Assembly (NCBI GenBank): GCA_947095585.1
Contig: OX352764.1
Location: forward strand, 1,845,001-1,909,000
Origin: Nephrocerus scutellatus
Taxonomy: Eukaryota > Arthropoda > Insecta > Diptera > Pipunculidae
Reading direction: 5' to 3'
Length of the DNA: 64,000 nucleotides
In this document: one piece after another, positions 45,540 to 58,172 of the stretch
Layout of the letters: every line of letters begins with the position of its first letter
Numbering within the stretch: position 1 is the stretch's first letter
The notes under the pieces: generated by a model
What the model saw: only the letters and a program-made list of their open reading frames with translations
Told to the model about the DNA's origin: nothing
Database searches by the model: none
Made by a program: the position numbers and the translations under genes

Positions 45540-48255
45540 GAACTGTCACACCAACCCACCATAACTATACATACAATGTGCAAGAATTCGATTATGTTGT
45601 ATTCTGATTATGGGCAAAATAAAATAGAGAACGTACTATGTAGGCCACGGGTGATAATTAATATCACCAAGAGGGAAATCCAGAACATCGTGTGTGCTAC
45701 AGCATACTTCCCCGGCGATGACGACAACATTCCGCCAACAGAGCTCCAACAGCTGGTAGAGCACTGTAGGAACAAAAAACTCCACTACCTCATAGAATGC
45801 GATGCCAGTGCATATCATGAGGTCTGGGGCAGCAGTGGCATCAATAGAAAGGGTGAGTGTCTCTTAGAATATCTTATTCGTAGTAGTAAGGGCTCTAAAC
45901 CTACCCACATAAATACGATTTGTAAAGAGGTAATAGACCTCACTCTCGATTGACAGTGCAAATCTCTAACATTGTTGGAGACTGACATGTGTCTGATGAA
46001 GCTTCCCTATCAGACCATCAGCAGATTAGGTTTGACATTCCCCGCAAACTGGCACGTGCTTTTTCTATATATGTTTCAAAGTCTACGGATTGGAATCTGT
46101 ATAGGGGACTTGTCTTTTCTAAATTGGATATGCTTGTCAAATCTATAGAGGCAACAGGGAACCTAGATGAAGCAGTACACCAATTAAATGATAACTTCCT
46201 ATTATCACAGTTTTGCCCCAAAAAACCAGGTTCCTTGGTGGAATGACCAGCTGGCTAAAATTAGGAAGACAAAACTCTTCAACTTTGCTAAATGCACGAA
46301 GAGTTGGGAGCAATACAGGTTCGCTCTTAGCTCGCTATAGAATATAATTCTGAATGAAGACGATCTAAAAGGGCCACATGGAGGAAGTGCTGCGATAACA
46401 TTGTCGACATGCCAGTAGCTGCACGAATCCATACTAGTAAAAGATCAGACAAAAGAGGTACACTTCGGGCCGGGAGTAATCATTCAATACCCTACTTCAA
46501 GTTCATTTACCAGGTTCGACTACTCGTGTACTAAATACGTACCCATACGCATCCGACCAAAGGGTCTGAATTGCTAGTAGAATAAACAGTTTATCCAGTA
46601 AAATCTTCAGTCCGGATAAGATTCCATGGGCAGTAGGCTTCTTTAAACCTTTTAAATCCCCCGGGGGTCACGGTATCTAGCCTTCGCTTCTACAGAAGAC
46701 AAATAAACTCATCCTGCCGAGCATGATTGCTTTATTTAGAGAAAGCTACAACTTGAGATAAATCCCAACTACCTAGAGACAGGTAAATGAGGTCTTTATC
46801 CCCAAACCATGCAATAGGCCTATGAACTGCCTAAATCTTATAGATCTATAACTCTAACATCATTTGTCCTCAAAACCATGGAGAGACTTATTGATGTGTG
46901 CATTAGAGGCTGGATAGATTTGTCAACTCCTCTGCACTCAAGTCAGTTTTCATACAGGTAATGATCAAAGTACAGAAGGTGCTCTTCACTATCTTGTGAT
47001 GAAGAAAGAAGGAACTTTTCGTTCCAAGGAAGTGGCTCTGTGTGCATTCCTAGGCATTGGGGGCTATGGCTACTACTCAATACCAAGAGCAATCAGTAGT
47101 AAATATATCGAAGACTTGACCAATTAATGGATAAGGGCTATGCTCGAACGTCGAGAAATCATTTCCTCCTCAGGAGGAGTATCATCTTCAGTGACTGCAG
47201 TTAAGGGTTGTCCACAAAGAGGAGTCTTTTCCCTCTTCTGTGGTAAAAAGTCATCGACAGCCTTCTACCTGATCTACAGACATAAGGCTACATCGCCATT
47301 GATTATGATGATGACTTGGCGATTCTTGTTGGTGGTAAACACAGCACGGCCATTGCTAATGTTGCGCGAGGTGCTTCAGAATTGTACAGCAGAAAAGGAC
47401 TATCCATCAATCCTTGCAAAACCGTTCTAGTGCTTCCATTAAATGAAGACTGGTCGATATGGGACCTATCGCCATCAAAGGCAGCACGTTAGATCATTCC
47501 ACTGAGGTATATATCGGTGTCATCCTTGATAAACGGCTAAACTGAAGATCTCATTTCAAGTCCGCCATCAAACGCATCACTAGGGCCTTGTGGGTCAGCA
47601 GACGTCTCTACGGCAGAGCTTGGGGTCTAATTCCTAAAATGATACACTGGATGTATACAATGATGGTAAGGCCCATTATAACGTACATCGTTTAGTAGCC
47701 AAATAAGCTTCAGAAGCATCAAAGAATTGCATGTCTCGCTTTTAAGCTGCAACTGGAGTACAGATATAAGCCTGATGACCATGAGGGACACCTAAAAATA
47801 CTTAACTTAATTCCCGAAAGAGACATGTTTTGCACTATTCCCGACATTATAGTCAGGAAGAACTGTTTCGGAAAATTATTTGTGGTAGAGATATTGAATC
47901 ATGCAATCTGGTCTAATGGTGTTCCAGGACAGGATGCAAGAGGTCTGGTCTGGTTCACATTTGGATGGAAGATGGAATCCGGGGTTAGAGCTGGTGTCTT
48001 TAGATCAAACACCAAAGTCTCGGTTTCAATAGGAATGAGTCCCACGGTTTTCCAGGCTGAACTACAAGCCAACGAGATCTGCGCTAGGATCAACCTTAGT
48101 AAAGGCATTAGGGGCGCGAGAATATATATCTTTTCAGATAGCCAGGCAGTACTTAAAGCGCTCCCGTCCAACTTAATGGATTCGATATCAATTAAAAGTT
48201 GCTGCGATGCACTGCAATCTCTTGCCAGACAAAACAGGGTAAAACTCGGTTAGGT
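45540..48255 (+). mobile_element. R1/LOA-like LINE with endonuclease, RT and RNase H (copy A3)
   Basis: The most complete LINE in the window. The apurinic-type endonuclease portion spans 45576-46240 (ATAYFPGDDDNIPPTELQQL, LIECDASAYHEVWGS, and SDEASLSDHQQIRFDI with the conserved SDH). RT spans about 46600-47640 (SSSGGVSSSVTAVKGCPQRG, YDDDLAILVGGKHS as a changed YADD, GLSINPCKTVLVL). The thumb follows, then RNase H (47825-48253: FTFGWKMESGVRAGVF, FQAELQANEICARI, IYIFSDSQAVLKAL). The RT half has many stops. The 3' end after RNase H is lost near 48255. Confidence 0.88.
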
Positions 48256-49612
48256 TCCTTAGTTCGCCTCTTAGATTAACCTCACCCTACGACACAATAT
48301 ATCATTTAGGTCGCAGTGTCAGACACATGGGCTATGGTACTCACGAAAAAAAATCAATTGCATGTCTTTGCTCCTTTGCATTTTCATTTTCAATTCGACG
48401 AGTAAAAATAATAGTAATTATTATTGATGGTATTTTAGTTACAATTGCCATCGGATTTGTCGACGTATATGTGACACAAAGACGAGGTCGATATACCCAA
48501 CATTTACGATTAAGTTATGCATTAAGTGAATTTGCGTACACTTTCCCCGATGACGGGACAAACAATCGAATTGTGCCTGCGTGCCATTTATTCCCAGATT
48601 GCGAAATGTCCCGTAAAGTGCGGCTCTAAGCTAAAACGTTATTATGCGTTCGTATTGAATGTGAAGTAATAATTTATTTCACTCTGGCAATAACTTTTGT
48701 GCAACCAAATCATTTTACGATCAATAATTGTTAGCTAACATTGTAACTGAATCATAATATTGACATTCTATTTGCCGCTATTCAGCGGATCGCTCGTAAT
48801 TTATAGAACATACATAGATAATAAAAATTAAATTTTGGCAAATTACATCGCCTACATTGACTCAGTGATTCCCATTACCAATCCCAGTTGTAACCATATG
48901 AATCAATTATGAATAATAATTTCATTTCGGTGGGCTCCCTGTACCTATATCTATCTCTCTAAATGCAATGCAATTAATTCAGTAAATGCGGAGCATATGC
49001 GCACAAATACGAGTATCAGCCGAAATGTTCAATAAACTAAACAGCGAGTGAATTTGTTTATTGCTCCGGCGGAGTGTGGGTGGATGATGGCATCCGTTAA
49101 CTCCATTAAAAGATTTGAGCGTCGACAGAAAGTGTGTGTGTGTATGGGGTGGGTGGGGGGTAGGTTCGGATAATAGTTTAGAGCACTGCTGTTAATTGGC
49201 TTATTATTGTTGATTATGATATAATCGCAACGATGGCAGACATGAAAAACAGATAAATTTTCACAATGGAGCTCATTTCGAGCTTCCGCCGGCTGTTGAA
49301 GCCAATTATGAGCTAGGTGCTTTTGATTAATTAGAGAGCCACCAATCCTATTTGTGAAGACTTTACGTTCAATGCTGTTGCTTCTGTTTTGTAGTGCGAT
49401 GACATGCAATACATCGCTTTGTATGTAATGGATTAGACGAATCTTTTAAGTCCTTCCAGTCTGTTCTTAATGTATTTAAAGATTTCCGATCAATCCTGGA
49501 ACAGTGGAGAAAATTTCCTCAAAGTCTTTCGACCGCAGTGTGAAGTATATCTGGCAATTATTTGCAGTTTTTCCCAAAACTTATCACCTTCTAGTGCTAG
49601 CCGAAGAGCGAT
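48256..49612. other. No gene recognised
   Basis: A 100-codon frame at 48327-48629 on the plus strand has a hydrophobic stretch but no recognised domain. A GT run sits at 49131-49145. Confidence 0.45.
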
Positions 49613-49614
49613 GT

Positions 49615-49695
49615 ATGTCAGTTTGTCGGTTTGTCAGTTTGTCGGTTTGTCGATTGGTCCTTTTTCCAGTTTGTCAGTTTTTCAATTTGTCGGTT
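49615..49695 (+). repeat. GTCAGTTTGTCGGTTT-type minisatellite
   Basis: About eight imperfect copies of an 8-base unit (GTCRGTTT, with TTTTTCCA interruptions) lie immediately upstream of LINE copy A4. Confidence 0.8.
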
Positions 49696-49714
49696 TACGT
49701 GGGGCACAAGAAAA

Positions 49715-50430
49715 TTCTTAACTCAATTCCCGAAAGAGACATGTTTTGCACTATCCCAGACACCATGGTCAGGGAGTACTACTTAGGTAGGTTAATTGAG
49801 GTTTAAATATTGGACCGAGTAATCTAATCTAATGGTGTTACAGTACTGGACGAAAAAGGTATGGTCTGTTACACAGACGGATCGAAGATGGAATCAGGAG
49901 TTGGAGCTGGGGTATTTGGACCCAAAACTAAAGTCTCGATACCAATGGGTATGCGTCCCTCTGTTTTCCAAGTGGAACTCTATGCCCCATTGAGGTCTGC
50001 GCTAGGATTAACCTTAGTGAGGGTGTTAGAGGTGCTATCTTTTCATATAGTCAAGCAGCACTGAAAGCGCTCTCTAAATCCGTTAAATGCTGCTACGATG
50101 CTCTGCAATCTCTGGCAGGGCTTAACAGGGTGAAAATTCGTTGGGTCTCTGGTCACCAATGAATTGCAGGCAACGAATATGCAGATGAACTAGCCAGGGA
50201 AGGTTCGGAATCTTCGTTCTAAGGACCGGAATCTTGCTTTGGTGTCAAGTGGGCTGCCATAGCAGCAATGATACATAAGTGGGAAGGTAGACTATGCCTG
50301 GCCCATTGGGATATCATGCCAGGGCTTTGACAATCCAAACGGCTAATCAGGCCCTTTTCCTATAAGGAAATCCTTGATATAGACAAGGATAGCACCAGAA
50401 AGCTGGTGAGCTTTCTCACAGGTCGCAGGT
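49715..50430 (+). mobile_element. R1/LOA-like LINE RNase H fragment (copy A4)
   Basis: Starts abruptly at IPERDMFCTIPDTMVREYYL, then RNase H with an intact YTDGS site (GMVCYTDGSKMESGVGAGVF), VFQVELYA, then RWVSGHQ (conserved His region), NEYADELAREGSE with the final conserved Asp, and the region up to TRKLVSFLTGR. It ends where the zinc finger should begin. It is the best preserved RNase H of the family although frames shift twice. Confidence 0.88.
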
Positions 50431-52794
50431 ATTTGCAAAATCCCAATTCTGAAATCAATTATTACGAAATTAAGACTTTTATATTTTCGTAACAATTTCA
50501 ATTATGGTTTTTGTCCAAAATGACCACATTGGTCAGAGTGAACTTCAGTGATTCCCTGCCTTCTGGCGTGTCCTTGCACAACGTCAACCGCCATTGCTAC
50601 TCACTGCAATGTTAAATGGCAAAGTTAACTGCCATTTGGGCGCTTTATCTTCGATAAACAGAGCGCAACAATCATTGCTGCATGCAACACTTGTGTGCTG
50701 ATGTGTGTTAAACGAATGTGAGGCTTGCTTATTGTGGCCAAGTAATTTGTTGCAGGGACACAAGTAGTAAGCGCTCGCCTTCTTCTTAAGTTTCACTGTG
50801 AATGTCCCAGTGCCTGTGCCAAAGAGAACGAAATCAAAAAAGAAATCTAAGTTTTTAATTAATAGTCGTTGTGCAATTCTTAGCCATTTTCTTGGGACTC
50901 CTTGAGCGAACTCCTTGGTTTGCGCGCTCGGGAAATTCCTTAATGAATTCAGATGTTTGTCTAACATGCGCTTTCATTGCGGCCATTTATAATTTTCTGC
51001 AACGAAGTGCGAGCCCCACAGCTGTAGTGCACTATCAGGAAGGACATAAAAGCCCTCAGCCCAAACTTGCACATATACATATACATATAAGTGTATACTG
51101 ACGAACGTCTTTGCTGCTGCTTTGTGCGTCGTGCTCAACTGTGGCTGTGGTCGGTTCTCCAAAACCCATTAAAATGTGGTTTACTTTTACTTTTTTCTTC
51201 CCTCCGACAACGACGGAAACGTCCAGTAGAGCATGTGTTGTTGTGTTGCAGGGGGGTTGGAGAGGGGTGACAAAGCGCTTCGACAAATGTTCGCATGTCG
51301 CACATGTGTGTGCTTGGACGTCGTGAACAACACAACATGCTTGATATACACGGCGGCAGGCGGACTGAAGTTTGTTAATTTTGCCATTTGAACGCTCGAC
51401 AGGCTCGACAGGTGTACCTTGGTGTGTGTGCGCATGTAGTGAGTAAATGAAAGTGGTCATCAAGATTGCATGTAGGTTATGATTTTTATCGTCCTTGCTG
51501 TTAACTTGTCAGAATAAATTAATCCACTTGGGGCAGTGACTGGAATGAATGAGCGTATTTACGTCCTTGTGGTCATGTGGTGCTGGCATTAGCACTTACT
51601 TTAATGCAAGTAGAGAGTACTTCTTGATCCTGGCCATTTGTTAAGAGCAGCAGAGCACATAGTTGCTTCAGTTGGATAGGAGTAGGTTTCTTGCGAATTT
51701 CCTTTACTTTGTTTTACTCGTACGCGAGTGGGTGCTTCACGCAGTTGTGACACTGCAAAGGAAACTTTTATTTTTGATTGAAAATTTAAATAAAATACAA
51801 AACTGACCGTTGGTTGTGCAACACAGGGAAAAGCCAAATTGCAACACTTCTGTCACTGCCATACTACTTCGAAGCAGTAATTATTTCCTTTTTCAGTTTC
51901 GATAGCAACCCAGATATTGCTGCAATAACTCTGATATAGAAAATGTCATGAAATAGGAGCGTATAACGTACACACACTCACACACACACACACACTTACA
52001 ACACACAGAACGATTGGCGAAAATTTAATTGAAATGTCAGAGAAACGCTTTCGTGCGGACGGCGAAAAGTCGTTTATCCTTTACCGCATATTCCTTTTGG
52101 CGATGTAGCAATTTAGTGACATACATGAACGCACACTCCCACCCCTCACACACACTCACACAATGGATTTTAAATCAATTGACACTGCAGCATGCAATTC
52201 ATGAAGTGTGCACTGTCGCTACAAATGAAGAAATGTTAAAGGATGTCGGGAGCATAAGGACACACACAGCACATAGGACACAGGGCAAGGAAGACTGAAT
52301 GGAGTTCGGACAGCATCGAATTGACGTCGGTACACAACGATTTTCCACTTGAATTGACTAACTGACACCGCAAGCAGAGAGTTGACTAACCACCCACAAA
52401 GTACAAGTGCATTATCATCGGGCAGAGGCACACAGGAGACGGCCGACGCAAGCGGAAAAGCTGGAAAATCTGGAAGAATTTTGCTAAAGGGCATCAGAGG
52501 TCACTTTAATGCGATTCGATAAATATGAGCAGTTCAATTATTGTGTGCGTTGCAGACGCTGTCCTTACTTTGCTTCCTGAAAATCGACTTGGAGTTATAC
52601 TAACGATTGTCAACTCAATCTGCGAATATGTTAAGATAGATATTTAAAATTGCCTCGACTCACGAACTTAAAATGATTCTATTTTCGTCACATATGGGAC
52701 TTATGGTTATACAGTTTGTAACGAGGTTTGTTCGGGTGATGCTCGCCGGTCAGTCAGGGTTCTTGTTGCGATGGTATCACAAATTAAAAAGTCA
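50431..52794. other. No gene recognised
   Basis: Contains CA runs near 51970-51995 and 52147-52160. Overlapping frames of up to 135 codons at 50584-51463 on both strands have no recognised domain. The composition differs from the flanking LINE clusters, so this may be part of the original host sequence. Confidence 0.4.
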
Positions 52795-53950
52795 ATTTTT
52801 TTTCTTTTCCGGTGTCCGGCTAATGCGAGCTAGGTATCCTGCCCACCCGAGCCTTCCGAACTTAATTCTCTTCACGATGTCGACATCGCGGTAACACTCG
52901 TAGATCTCATCATTATAGGGTTTCCAGAATCGTCCTTCCTCATATAGGGGTCCAACAATTCTCCGTAAAACTTTTATCTCGAACGCGGCTAAGAAGTCAG
53001 AATAATTTGTGCTAAGCACCCAAGGCTCGGATCCATATGTAAGTACTGGTATAACCATTGTCTTATACACCAGCAGCTTTGATGTTATGGTTACATTCCT
53101 GGATTTGAAGAGTCTTGACAAAGTTTGAGCAACCGTGCGTGTATTTCTGGTTCCATGCTGTTATCACCTGCTACAGTTGACCTGAGATAGTTAAAGGATT
53201 GCACTACTTCAAATTCACGCTCCACTATTTTAATTGAAAAACCAATGTTGGATCTTCTATTCGCAGACGTGGCCATAGGCGGTATCATAGGCGGCTTTAA
53301 GGTCCTTAAAATGATGGTATAGTGAGTTTTGAAACTCTTGACATTTTTCCATCACCAGCCTAAGGGTGTAAATTTGATCAGTGGTCGATTTGCCTGGAAT
53401 GAAGTCTCATGTGTATGGACCAATGATGACTTTAGCGTCTTAAAGGATAGAGGAGAAAAACTTATACGGGGTACTTAACAAAGTTATGCCCCGATAATTG
53501 CTGCATTTTGTGATATCTTCCTTCTTATGTATGGGACACAGGATGCCTCTACGCCAGTCTTCTGTTATCGCTTCTTCCTCCTATACTTGCACTATTAGTT
53601 AATGAATTGCTTGATGTAGTGCCGGACCCCCTGTTTTAGTCAGTTCAGCTGGGATATCATCCTTGATCCCGTGGCCTTATTATTCTTGAACCGATTCATC
53701 GCTCTGCTAACTTCGTCTATGCTTGGTGGCGGTAGCATAGTGTGGTGTTCGGTCGTTGGTGGAGCCTCCAATTTCTCAGTTATCTGGCCATTAAGCAACT
53801 CATGACATTGCTCTTCCAATCGCTATAAGATGCCTTCGAGATCGTCGAGCAGATTACCATCTTTGTCAAGGCAGTTTTTGCAACGCGGTGTATATTGCGT
53901 CATATCGCGAACTCTTTGGTATAACTTTCGTGCCTGGTGCGGTCCTTGCC
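52795..53950 (-). mobile_element. RTE-like LINE (copy C3), linker and RT with internal deletion
   Basis: From 53950 downward: the linker (CLDKDGNLLDDLEGIL, ECHELLNGQ-like, PPPSIDEV), RT fingers (WRRGILCPIHKKEDITKCSN, YRGITLLSTPYKFFSSIL), RT (PGKSTTDQIYTLRLVMEKCQ, then DLKAAYDT), a deletion that removes the YADD core, then FEVVQSFNYLRSTVAG, TSKLLVYKTMVIPVLTYGSE, FEIKVLRRIVGPLYEEGRF and RLGWAGYLARIS. It ends at 52795 within the C-terminal region that C2 preserves further. Stops and frameshifts occur. Confidence 0.87.
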
Positions 53951-53954
53951 CTCT

Positions 53955-54015
53955 GTACTGTCAAGTAAGCCAGTCCGTCAGCCATGGGCATGTAAAGTTA
54001 ATACAGGGAATCTAA
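53955..54015 (+). repeat. Short copy of interspersed family E (E3)
   Basis: CAGCCATGGGCATGTAAAGTTAATACAGGGAATCTAAAA closely parallels the last part of E2 (CAGCCATGGGCAAGTGAAGT, then AATATAGAGAATTTAAAA). It contains only the 3'-terminal 60 bases and follows directly on LINE C3 sequence. Confidence 0.7.
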
Positions 54016-54149
54016 AATAGTGCTTTCCTGTGCTGGGTATCGTACTACTTATTAAATCGATGGAATCGGTGGAATTAAAAAAAAAATACGTGTAACCATT
54101 GGGTGCGGTCGAAGTGAAACTTATTTGATACTGTGGAGCAAAACTACTT

Positions 54150-54800
54150 CCAAAAGACCGCTAAGAACCCCAAAAAAGCATAAAAAAACCCAAAATCCCC
54201 TAAAAATCATAAAAAGACTCCCAAAAGACCCACAAAAGAATCACGAAAGACACCCACAAGTTTTCCAAAAGACCCCGAAAATACCCTCAAATGGCCACTA
54301 AGAGACCCTCCAAAGAATCATAAAAGACCCCCAAAAGACCCCGAAAATACCCTCAAATGGCCACCAAGAGACCCTTCAAAGAATCATAAAAGACCCCCAA
54401 AAGACCCCAAAAATACCCTCAAATGGCCACCAAGAGGTCCGCCAAAGAATCATAAAAGACCCCCAAAAGACCCTCAAAAAAACAAACAAAAGACCATTAA
54501 AAGAATCAGAAAAGACAATCAAAAGATCCTTAAAAGACTCCCCAAAAGACCGCCAATATACTTCTAAAAGGACACTAAGTGACCCTCAAAAGAATCATAA
54601 AAAAAACCCCGAAAAGAATCATTAAAGGCCCCAAAAGACCCTCGAAAGAATCACAAAATAGACTCAAAAGATCCTCAAAAGACTTCCCAAAAGACCGTCA
54701 TTATACCTCCAAAAGGTCACCAAGTAACCCTCAAAAGAATCATAAGAGACCTTCAAAAGAATCACAAAAGACACTCAAAAGATTTTCAAAAGAAGAAAAG
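54150..54800 (-). repeat. Degenerate minisatellite, array 3, with a 66-bp higher-order unit
   Basis: Units on the AAAAGACCCC theme, the complement of arrays 1 and 2. Between about 54262 and 54460 a 66-bp block (ATACCCTCAAATGGCCAC, then AAAGAATCATAAAAGACC) occurs three times with very few differences, at 54282, 54348 and 54414. The 128-codon frame at 54579-54965 is a by-product of the repeat. Confidence 0.9.
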
Positions 54801-56559
54801 AAAGAATCCCCAAAAAATCAGTTGAGAAATGACAGTTCCCGAAATTCGGAATATCGGAACACAACGCACAAGGCAACAACACAAACGCCACCAAAATTTT
54901 TTTTTGATACCACAATAAATTATCTCCTCAACGTTGATAAAGAAATTTCATTTACAAAAAAATAATATTTTATGCAACCATTGTTGTTGCTAGGTTATAC
55001 TTTTTTTTGCCTTAATTCTGATACGTACGGTGGGGAATCAAAACTGTGATTTGAGGGTTATTTTGATGTCGGTCCACCATTTAACCGATTTAACTACAGT
55101 GTTGTGTACCAACAGATCTACCAAATATTTATATCTAGTCACACTTAGTCGGATAATTCGGTTACACTGAAATAACTTCGCTACAAGTTGTAGATATATA
55201 CCGGAAGCATTAATTTCCAAGAGACCAAGAGGTTTGGCCCATTAAAAATTTCGAAAGATTTTGCGAATATCACCCAATAGCCAACCTTTAATTGGCTTTG
55301 TCCTTTTTCTCGTTTTTTTGTTAACAAAAAATGCACCCTATTTTCTGGAAGAACTAAACATCCTTTGCGACCCGAACCACTTCCTCTCTCTCTCTCTATC
55401 TCTCCTTCAAACTTTAATTGCAATTTCATAGCGCACTGCAATTAATTTGTGCCAATAAACGCTAATACCGCACTGCAAACGCAATAACAGTAAAAATCAT
55501 AATTGCCTCGAAAGCGAAACGAAGAGGAAACGCAGCAAACTTTCTTCAAGTGTCGCGCTCCTCGCCGCTAATTGATGCAAACTGCATCATCGAACTAAGT
55601 CGGAGTAAAAGTTGATGTGACAGGACACATACAGTATGTGTGTTTGTGTGTGTGTTGGTGTCAATTTAATTAGAAAGTTAATTCCACTTTTTGCCGTCTA
55701 TGTTTTGTTCTGTAAAAGTTGGTCGAGCAAAAGTTCGGTCATTTGTTCGTTTCTAATGCAATTAGAGTTTAACCAACAGCAGTTATCAAAGGATATTTCC
55801 ACCATTTAACGGTGAAGTTGACTCCTAACCGTTCCCATCATAACTAACCGAAAGGGAAGTGACCCTCTGAATACGATCATTTCTATGATTTTTCCTCCGT
55901 ATCTTTCTATCTCTTCCCTACATCATCCGCCTTTCCTTTATAAAAATGTCCTCTGTAGATTGCATCCTGCATTGATATTAGAAATCGTCCAATTTACGAT
56001 GTAATTGTGCTTAGTACATTTTTATTTTTTGGTAATTGAGTGAAAGGAGCAACGGCAGGGATAATAAAAAAAACATTTTTAACTTAAAAATATGCACTTG
56101 GCTTTAGGGTATAGCATTCGTCGAGTGAATAGTTGCTGAAACAATATAATTGACCAATTGACACCGCAACAACTTTTTGCCAATTTTTCCGTTTTGGTTT
56201 TAGTTTTTTCTGCTCATTCCAGTCTCAACCTCAAATTAATCCGAGAACAAAAAAAAAAGGCCGTCTGTCACGAATGAAACAATAAATTCTTCTGTAAGTC
56301 CTTTTTTTATATAGTTGTAGTATAGTTTTGATCCCTACAATGCTTTGCTTAATGAAAATGCACACTAAATGCGCTGAACTGCAAAAATAAAGGAAGAAAT
56401 TTCTTTCAGAAAATCATTCTCTTAGAAATACAAAAGAAGAAAGGATTAAACGTTGGCGTAGTGGTGGAGGATAAGAAGTCCATATAACATTTGAAAAGTA
56501 ATGACTGCATTGTACTCTTACTTAATAACTTAATTATTTTCACCCCTCGGGGGTATAGG
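54801..56559. other. No gene recognised
   Basis: Contains a CT run at 55385-55402 and a GT run at 55638-55654. No domain seen. Confidence 0.45.
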
Positions 56560-58050
56560 ATGTCAACAACGCCTACGCAACATTTTGTTCGGAGTACTGC
56601 AGCATGTTTGCGCTTGCACCAAAGCCACTTTCTCCTTCAGACAATAATTGCTTCTTTTGGCACTTTCTCAGATAAAGTTCTTCGTTGGAAATACGATTGG
56701 GCCAAAAAATTCTTAGGATGATTCGTGGACATTTGCTTACGAAAGATTGCAGCATGCTTGAGCTAGTGGTATCAACCTTCCAAGTACTGAACCCATACAA
56801 CAGTACTTATTATAGGTTGGAGCGGAACAGTTACAGCTTCGTTGTGAAGCTGAGAACATTGCTTCTCCAAACTTTTGATAGAATTCCAAACGCAACTTTT
56901 GCCTTCCCAATTTTACCACCGCATTCGGACCGCCGAGAAAACACTTCTTTAGTATAGAAAGTTCCTGATTATCTGATCACCGATGACCACACCAAGAATA
57001 ACAGCGTTGACAGTATGAAACCCTAACGTGCTCCACTTTGAACTTCGACAACTGACCATTGTGTGGGACGCGACACTTATTTCCCTCGAAAGTCAGGGTG
57101 GCCGAAGAATCTTATTCCATCAATGGGTACAATACTTGAACAATTCGAAAGATAGATAGTTGACTGGGCTGCTGGTACTAACAATGTCCAGTAGAGCACT
57201 GTCTTCGTTTTTATTATCCCACATACCGAATGAACTGACGCCAGTGATGTCAGATCGCGTTGGTAATGGGTGAGTTGGTTCCGCCTACGGACGAGGACGA
57301 GGCGGTGTTAATATGTGCTCGATGTGGAGTTGCATTACCAACCGGTGGTCGTGATACCATAAGACGGCAGGGATGTAAGATAGGTCCTGCTCTTACCATT
57401 AAGTTAAGACCTCACAAGTGGATGGTGATTGGAGTATTCCTAATGTGTTTCCGAAGAGAACCGTCTGATTTAGTCTTCCCGACAGGTGCCCACGGAAATC
57501 CAAAGACTGCTAATTCCCTCATATGTAGCCTTGGTAATATTAATAATAATAATATTCGGCTTGACAGACCGTGTTGGTCCAAGGCCTAGCTTTTCGCGTT
57601 CATTTGTGATGTGCATGTATATTTTTACACACTATAGGAATGGACCTACAATTTAATGCCGTATCCGAACAGTAAATTTAGAAGCTTTCCGTGACAAGTT
57701 ATAACTTTCGGATGTTTTTGGACCGTAAAAAATACTTTTGCCGTTTTCTGGGATTCGAACTGTGAAACTCCACAAAAAATCTATGCACTAACCACTAAGG
57801 CGCTCATAGCCTTGGAAAAAGCTGTGACTTTTTCTGCGATACTTTGCAAGGCCAGCCAGATAGTATTGCGATTCGAAAGGTGAAAACCTTCTCTAAGTCG
57901 ATAAACAGAAGATGTAGTGAAGACCTGTACGGGACAAATTGCTCTGCTATGATCCGCATCTGCAAGGTGTTTATGTGGTCGATGCAAGGGGCAGGATATA
58001 TTCCTTAATGCGTTTTAATATGATTCTTTCTTTTATCTTGGCTACGGTGG
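56560..58050 (-). mobile_element. Non-LTR retrotransposon RT (copy D1), interrupted by a SINE
   Basis: From 58050 downward: RT fragments with a DLEKVF-like motif and NTIWLALQSIAEKVTAFSKA (about 57815-57940), the SINE S3, a region of unclear origin (57250-57525), then CRVPHNGQLSKFKVEH followed by a broken RVSYCQ part that corresponds to the GVRQGC motif (57000-57110). The C-terminal part follows (LLYGFSTWKVDTTSSSMLQS, FVSKCPRIILRIFWPNRISN, EELYLRKCQKK; 56573-56800). The end matches D2. The YADD core is missing. Confidence 0.75.
57535..57806 (-). mobile_element. tRNA-derived SINE, full-length copy S3 with 9-bp target duplication
   Basis: The minus strand begins TGAGCGCCTTAGTGGTTAGT (A-box-like TTAGTGGTTAGTGC) and reaches ACAGTTCGAATCCCAG (B-box-like). 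Body and (TAT)n tail as in S1 and S2, but more diverged: the hairpin reads GACCAACACGGTC. TAGCCTTGG flanks it at 57526-57534 and 57807-57815. The insertion lies within LINE D1. Confidence 0.88.
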
Positions 58051-58172
58051 AACGCATATACCTCTTCAGTTTCCACAATCCATCAAACGATTGAAGTTTA
58101 TCAAATTGGAATGCTAAGGAACACACAGAACTTCTAATTGAGTACGTAATGTATTGATAAACGTTTCATTTT

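Noticed and set aside
48327..48629. 100-codon plus-strand frame after LINE A3
   Set aside because: Not part of the LINE by motif, no known domain, and hydrophobic residues arise from AT-rich codons.
50584..51463. Overlapping frames of 127 and 135 codons on the minus strand
   Set aside because: No domain recognised and competing frames on both strands over the same bases; chance is sufficient.
54579..54965. 128-codon Lys/Ser/Pro-rich frame
   Set aside because: A by-product of the AAAAGACCCC-type array 3.
57260..57589. 109-codon plus-strand frame with a CARCGV segment
   Set aside because: Its end runs into the SINE tail, and the rest overlaps a LINE region on the opposite strand. A two-cysteine segment alone does not support a zinc finger.
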